Positions 59,175 to 64,000 of a stretch of 64,000 nucleotides of DNA are shown here, piece after piece. Source of the DNA: Theobroma cacao. Its lineage: Eukaryota > Streptophyta > Magnoliopsida > Malvales > Malvaceae. The translations under genes were made by a program, and so were the position numbers. Location of the stretch: contig NC_030859.1 in NCBI RefSeq assembly GCF_000208745.1, positions 6,233,800 through 6,297,799 of the forward strand. The letters are read 5' to 3'. The stretch's first letter is position 1. Each line of letters starts with the position of its first letter. Below the pieces are notes generated by a model. The model searched no databases. It worked only from the letters and a program-made list of their open reading frames with translations, and was not told the origin of the DNA.

Positions 59175-60050
59175 TCATCTTTGAAATGTCAGGGTCTTTG
59201 TAAACTCTTGTTGCTGAACAGGATGATGCGTATAATGATCCTGCAAGAAGTATGCAGTTAGATGTTGATGTAACTTGTATGTGTAGTATTCATCACAGTT
59301 AGTAAAAAAGTTATAGGAATTGTACTTACACATGTAAGTCTTAATCCTCAATCTAGTAAATGCAAGAACAACATTTGTGGTTTTGTGCAGGACTTGTTCT
59401 TTTTCTATATTTAATGCCAAGTCTCCATATAGCACAACCTTCAAAGTCTCATAACTATTCAAACTTATTGTGAAATGAAATAAGTTATGTAGAGTAATAG
59501 ACATATTATTGAAGAAATTCAATGTTTGTTTATTTTGTTCATTTACTTTGAATTTTGAATGTATATGTCTCATTGCTGAACAGGTATATCTTTATTATTG
59601 AGCTAGACTTTTGTTACAGCAGTCATTGTTGTAAGCACTCTAATAACATCTATAATATTCTCATGCAAAGACAAAAAGTACGGAAGTTAGAAAACTAATT
59701 ATAAAATGCAATATTATTATTGAGTGTATTATTTATAATACTTGTTAAGAGTTTTTTTTTTTGGTATATACTATCATGACAAGTGTTGTAATTTGCAAAA
59801 TTGAAGTGATAGGAAGGGTATGCAATAATATCTTCATGAATTTCCTTCAATTCTATAACTGTTGACAGAACAATCATTAAATCTCTAGGAAGAACGTTGA
59901 AGTTGTTCCTAGATTTCATTACCGGCAACTCTTCAATCAAGTAAACAAAACCTTCCGTCAGTACATGTGTAAACTATGGTCCATCTAAACGTTTAATCAT
60001 CATTTGTGTTACATTTTTCTTTCATTAGAAAATCCAATTAAGTGTTATTT
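59175..60050 (-). pseudogene. RPA/OB-fold-like (DUF223-type) sequence at the Helitron
   Basis: On the minus strand, 59695-60050 reads EGFVYLIEELPVMKSRNNFN, then VLPRDLMIVLSTVIEL and EDIIAYPSYHFNFANY. The pattern (EG-VY, hydrophobic strand, MIV-ST, a P-Y-FNF block) is that of the first OB fold of plant RPA1-like DUF223 proteins. At 59175-59573 the segment LKVVLYGDLALNIEKEQ, then TTNVVLAFTRLRIKTY, resembles the second OB fold (VTLWGDLA ... VVVTSTTVK). RPA-like proteins bind single-stranded DNA, and plant Helitrons often carry such genes. The two parts are in separate frames about 130 bases apart, with no confirmed intron between them. Similarity is moderate, so both the family and the link to the Helitron are likely but unproven. 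Confidence 0.5.
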
Positions 60051-60059
60051 TAATATGGC

Positions 60060-60382
60060 TTTAAATTTTTATGAAAATTTACAATACAATAAAAGTAAAG
60101 GTATTGCATAACTTACCTTCACATCAACAACTAAAAAATCAAGGCTAAATAGATTTTCAGAATTATCAGGTGTTGTGGATTGCCAAATCCTTAGCACTTT
60201 TACATTTATTGTGTTTGGTAGTTTGAATAGTTATAGCTCACTCAACTATTGTTTTCTCATTTGTACCTAATGAAGCACATTTCACAACTAAATCAACATT
60301 ATGAGCCATAACAAATCTGTTATCCAACTCAACACCATTATTTACAGTAACACATGATTTGTTAATTACTTGTCTTTTCCTA
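60060..60382 (-). pseudogene. Helitron Rep, continuation beyond the TRIM insertion
   Basis: The minus strand reads RKRQVINKSCVTVNNGVEL then DNRFVMAHNVDLVVK. It corresponds to the segment (RRDTGR...NGVxLDNRYVVPYNPYLL) that follows the HGPCG block in Helitron Rep proteins. After LVVK the match ends, so the tyrosine-bearing part of Rep and the helicase are missing or unrecognisable. Confidence 0.75.
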
Positions 60383-61010
60383 TGTAACGACCCAAGTCTA
60401 AGCATCGGCCTAGTAACTTTTCGAGCCTAAACCACGTGACTCTCAAAAGCTCAAGCTCAAGTTGCTAGTAATAATAAACTTGGATTGTTATATAGGTCTT
60501 AACAATCACATTCACATTAAATGTGGAATGTGAGGTATCACAATCCCACCTACTCAAATCTTTAATGTCCTTATCAAGGCCACAAATCCCACATTTGATA
60601 TAAATGTAATTGTTAAGACTTATATAACAATCCAAGTCTATTATTACTAGCAACTTGAGCTTGAGTTTTTGAAAGTCATGTGGTTTAAGCTCAAAAAGTT
60701 GCTAAGTCGGTGCTTGGACTTAGGTCATTACAAATAGTATCAAAGCTTGAGCCAATCCGATGTATGCTTTCACATTACTCTGGTGAGATTTTAATCCTGT
60801 GGATGATTTGTGGCCTTAATGAAGACATCAAGGATTTGAGGGGGTGGGATTGTGATACTTAACATTTCACATCTAATGTGAATGTGATTATTAAGACTTA
60901 TATAACAATCCAAATCCATTACTACTAGTAACTTGAGCTTGAGCTTTTGAAGGCCACGTAGTTTAAGCCCAAAAAGTTATTGGGCAGGTGCTTGGACTTA
61001 GGTCGTTACA
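60383..61010 (+). mobile_element. TRIM retrotransposon with an inverted LTR arm
   Basis: The core, on the plus strand, is a 5'-truncated LTR (about 60590-60732), a primer-binding-like AGTATCAAAGCTTGAGCC (60736-60753), a 120-bp interior without genes, a purine tract (GAGGGGGTGGGATTG, 60838-60852) and a 158-bp 3' LTR (60853-61010) starting TGATACTTAACATT and ending GGTCGTTACA. To the left, 60383-60589 is the inverted copy of the purine tract and 3' LTR (158 bp, 60383-60540). The whole is flanked by TCCTA (60378-60382) and TCATA (61011-61015), a 5-bp target duplication with one mismatch. It splits the Helitron Rep sequence. Confidence 0.88.
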
Positions 61011-61015
61011 TCATA

Positions 61016-61620
61016 TAAACTACAAATCCATTTTCATTAAATATAGTTTCAGATTGATATTGTTTGGGGACAGATTGATAGCACCACATGGTCCATGTAT
61101 CACAAAGCTTGTCACAGCTTTATACTCCATTGGATCATCCTTTTTATTTGGTATCTCAGCTGATGTTATTTTATTGAGATCAATTTCATTTGAACATTTT
61201 GCAACAGGATCTAACCAAAGCAATATATGAACATGCGAAAGGCCACGTTTATGGAATTCAATATTATATGTAACTATCACACACTAAAACAAAAAGAACA
61301 ATAAAATTGTTAGTAACATATAATAGCAAATAAAATTAATATTAACAATTAAACACATATTAAATAACTTGAACCAATTCAAAAAGTCTACCTACAAATA
61401 CTAATCCAAAATGTTTCTTTTTAATCAAGTCTTCCATAAAATAAGGAAGTTTTAATCTAAATACTCTTGAAACTATATCAGGTCTATCTTGCAGTTGTTG
61501 TTCAGGTATTATAGATAAAACTTCGTCAATATCTAACCATCTTGCATTACAAGTGAATGTGATGAACAAATCTGAACAACCATAGTATTGACAAATAACC
61601 ATTGTATTTTGATAATTCTG
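61016..61620 (-). pseudogene. Helitron Rep (HUH endonuclease) domain remnant
   Basis: The minus strand at 61360-61602 reads YYGCSDLFITFTCNARW, then EQQLQDRPDIVSRVFRLKL, and at 61020-61280 IEFHKRGLSHVHILLWLDP, SAEIPNKKDD and FVIHGPCGAINL. This is the rolling-circle Rep domain of plant Helitrons (helitron helicase-like domain). The metal-binding HUH motif is intact as HVH (codons at 61227-61235). In active elements this enzyme nicks and rejoins single-stranded DNA during transposition. A short non-matching stretch between the two frames and a shifted frame near 61050 show decay. The TRIM at 60383-61010 interrupts it. Confidence 0.92.
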
Positions 61621-62029
61621 GAATAAATACTAAGCATTTCTAGTAAATGTTGCAAGTAAACTGCCTCTTTCCCGATTGTGTTCCCTTATACATCACCTTT
61701 TGACATGGCATTTCTCAACTCTTTATAAACCTCAAACCTTAAACTCTTTTGATTATCCCTTATAAACTATAATCTCATCTTTTCAACTACATAGAACGTA
61801 TCAATAATAAGTTGTTGAAACAATCGACCACCTCTTAGCGATGTACTCTATATAGGATTACCTTGTTAAATGACATAAGCATAATATTCTCTCATTGAAG
61901 TCTACTTTTTTTCGATTTCTATTTCACTAGAGAATCAACATAACTAATATCTAACATATATCCATTTTTTTCATAAGAAAATAACAAGGGGTACTATATT
62001 GCCATGAAAAAGGGGTGAAGCTCACTTAT
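61621..62029 (-). pseudogene. Decayed middle of the Helitron ORF
   Basis: This lies between the N-terminal and Rep parts, where Helitron proteins have about 130 residues before the Rep block. Pieces are compatible with that region but stops are frequent. No separate gene is seen. Confidence 0.45.
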
Positions 62030-62690
62030 TCACTTAAGGCCATCAGTTCTATACTTAACAATAATGCCACGATGACTATCAGATTGTCTTATATCCCCAA
62101 CAATTAATCTAACAAGCTCTAATCCAATAGGAGTTGCATAAGTTCTCTCTTGATTGTTCTGTGTTCCAACTAATTTGAGCCGAACTGAAACATTAGTTGA
62201 TTCTTTAAACTTATCTCTTGCTATTCTAAACAGTTTAACTATTTCATTAGTTTGATCAAGTATTTTAATTAAAACTTCTACTATAAATTTATCTATCACA
62301 TTACTGGTATTTTGATGCGCAAAAATAGAAATTCTATTTGAAACCTTATTCTCAAAATCATATGTGTGTGTGTGTGTATGTGTGTGTGTGAATTTAGGTT
62401 TATGTCTTATTGTAGGAGTAAAGAACCAATTCAATGATGGTTTTGACCATTTATTTTAAAGATATATGGACCTGAAGTATTGTTTATATTATTATTTATT
62501 CTTCTTCTAATAAATGTAAATTGAAACATAGAATTATAAATGCTAATGTTGTCTTTAAAATTGATACTCTTGTAATCTCTTTCATAATCTAACAAAGAAT
62601 GCAAGAAATCAGGTGTAGGCCTAAAAAAAGTAATTGAACTGTAACTTATTGACAACACAATGTAAATGTACAAAAACTTGTAGTCTGAGT
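62030..62690 (-). pseudogene. Helitron protein N-terminal region remnant
   Basis: At 62431-62673 the minus strand reads ISIYNSMFQFTFIRRRINNN and GPYIFKINGQNHH, then a TGA in place of Arg, then IGSLL. At 62030-62434 it reads YDFENKVSNRISIF, NEIVKLFRIARDKFKE, VRLKLVGTQ and LIVGDIRQSDSHRGIIVKYR. These are consecutive blocks of the Helitron_like_N region that precedes Rep. Damage consists of the stop, a one-base frameshift near 62415 and a (GT)n expansion at 62361-62390 that replaces the usual AQLYIYDTEN stretch with His-Thr repeats. Confidence 0.9.
62361..62390. repeat. (GT)n microsatellite inside the Helitron ORF
   Basis: About 30 bases of TG repeat with one TA interruption, read as HTHTHT on the minus strand. 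Confidence 0.95.
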
Positions 62691-63337
62691 TGTAATAACT
62701 CTCTTTTCATATCACATTATAGCAGTATAAAAAGGACAAATACAATTTGGTCTTCCAAACCTAAATATTGAGTTGTATCTTCCTATTATGTAAACAGAAA
62801 ATAATAAACTATTGATCACTAAAACCATACAACTAATTGTTCTAACAAAAATTTGTTTCAATTTAAACATTACTTGCTTGTATATCTAGTATACCTTAAT
62901 TCATTTGATCTTTCAATGTTTCGTTCAACCCTAGAATAAACAATTTTATGATTACCTTTATGTTTTGCAAAGACACAAAAAATATAAATTGGCAAATATC
63001 ATTAGAACTAGAAATTAGTTGGACAACTATGGGATAATAGTATATTTTAAGCTAAGATTGCACAAAATGTACATTTACCTTAAACATCATTTGTTTCTTC
63101 CTTACCACAGGTTAAAGCAAAAGCCTTTGTAAACTGATGATCCATAATGGGTACATCATATAAATTTTTAAAATCAAAATTGCATGTTCCTTCAATTTCT
63201 TCTAACAAACCATTGATGATCAGAATATCATATAGATTTTCAAAATCAAAATTATGTGCTCCACCAGTGTACTCATTGTAAAACCCGATCCTATAAATAT
63301 ATGTCATGACATACATGCACTGAGTAGTATGCTATTA
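62691..63337. other. Upstream flank of the Helitron ORF, no gene recognised
   Basis: An open frame at 63080-63316 (minus) contains two similar modules (NFDFENLYD and NFDFKNLYD) about 34 residues apart, which is an internal duplication at DNA level. I do not recognise a family. Confidence 0.4.
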
Positions 63338-64000
63338 TGCTAGGAAAAACACCTAAGAATAGACGAAACTCGATATTATACCTAATGGTACACTTGAGTT
63401 GATTTAACCTCGAACTAGTTCAAATAGAAATTTTAGGATGAAATTTAATATTTTATAGTCAAGAAATGACTAAAAAATGATTGTTCGGAGTTCGAGGGTT
63501 CATTTGGGGTAAAATTGGAAATTTGGATGTTTAGGGGCAAAATCATCATTTTGCCACCTAAGATAATAATTTGATCATGGAGTGAAATTTTTGATCAAGA
63601 TTAACTATTTGGAGTATAATTTAATGATAGGAAGTGAAAAAGTTTAGTTCTGGTGATTTCTGGAGTGTAAGGGTAAAATCGTAATTTTACCACACGTGGA
63701 CAAAATTTGAGATTTTGAGAGAATTTAGATCAAATTTGACAAATTGGAGAATGGTATGAGTATAAGGGATGAAAAATATGTCTATGGGCAATTTTTTAGT
63801 TTTTTGGGCAAAAATGTAATTTTTCACTTTTACGGGGGCAAAAGTGTAAATTTCAAAAATTACTCCACCGAGACTTTGGATAAGTCTGAGAATTTTATCT
63901 AAGCTATGGATATGTGGGACAAGTGTATGATGAAAATTTGGAAACAAATGGATGAAATTTTAAAAATGGGCCAATGGGAAAGTGACACGTGGCATTTTTT
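63338..64000 (+). repeat. LTR-like sequence running off the right edge
   Basis: It starts TGCTAGGAAAAACACC and has the recurring GGGTAAAATTGG, GGGGCAAAATCATC and GGGTAAAATCG phrases typical of plant gypsy LTR U3 regions. No coding sequence. The end lies outside the window, so the start and class are tentative. Confidence 0.45.

Noticed and set aside
59175..62690. A previously undescribed defence or replication system made of Rep plus RPA-like protein
   Set aside because: The Rep part matches Helitron proteins block by block and RPA-like genes are known Helitron passengers; frame breaks show decay.
1..64000. CRISPR-like arrays and bacterial operon features
   Set aside because: The spaced repeats seen are LTR subrepeats and minisatellites without regular unique spacers, and the window is plant nuclear DNA.

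Overview
This is a plant nuclear window, AT-rich and about 64 kb long, from a dicot. The evidence is one intron-rich nuclear gene for a mitochondrial protein, one decayed plant-type mTERF gene, and plant transposable elements of many kinds (Ty3/gypsy, Athila-like, Ty1/copia with Sirevirus-like traits, TRIM, SINE, MITE and Helitron). The species cannot be read from the sequence. The style of the LTR families made me think of Malvaceae, but that is a guess. There is an assembly gap at 8226-8640 and a single N at 32870.

The only gene that looks intact is at 45894-57348 (+). It has 23 coding exons that join without a frame break into a protein of 641 residues. The protein is the dihydrolipoamide acetyltransferase (E2) of the mitochondrial pyruvate dehydrogenase complex, of the two-lipoyl-domain plant type (Arabidopsis LTA3/At3g52200 type). 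The second host gene-like locus is an mTERF-family pseudogene at 15985-17460 (-). It has three in-frame stops, a frameshift and a tandemly duplicated 3' end.

The rest is a nested transposon landscape. At 1-11.7 kb there are three copies of one gypsy-type LTR, two of which face each other as an inverted repeat. They are interrupted by a 2.7-kb solo LTR (6970-9660, TSD CCTAC), by a SINE (5092-5189) and next to a 1.7-kb solo LTR (2687-4405). At 11.7-12.7 kb lies the integrase end of a gypsy element. At 18.2-27.0 kb a gypsy element on the minus strand keeps its LTRs, integrase, RNase H and RT, has lost gag, and carries a 1.86-kb solo LTR inside RT. At 27.6-30.2 kb there is an Athila-like gag fragment with broken LTRs. 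At 30.2-40.7 kb there is a gag-only copia element with a rearranged gag and two further solo LTRs nested in it (31451-34151, TSD AAAAC; 36789-38415, TSD TGCTT). At 40.7-42.6 kb the start of another gypsy element holds a Mutator-like non-autonomous insertion full of ACGCCATG repeats. Two MITE-like elements lie upstream of the E2 gene. At 59.2-62.7 kb there is a decayed Helitron with RepHel N-terminal and HUH-Rep sequence and RPA/OB-fold-like sequence. It is interrupted by a TRIM element (60383-61010) with an unusual inverted arm. A further LTR runs off the right edge.

The most interesting general pattern is that three distinct LTR families here each carry their own array of short palindromes: TTCTCGCTGCAGCGAGAA type, AAGTATCGATACTT type and TAGTCGACTA type. 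In Sireviruses, palindrome arrays in LTRs are an established feature. Seeing analogous but unrelated arrays in gypsy-type LTRs deserves a proper comparison.
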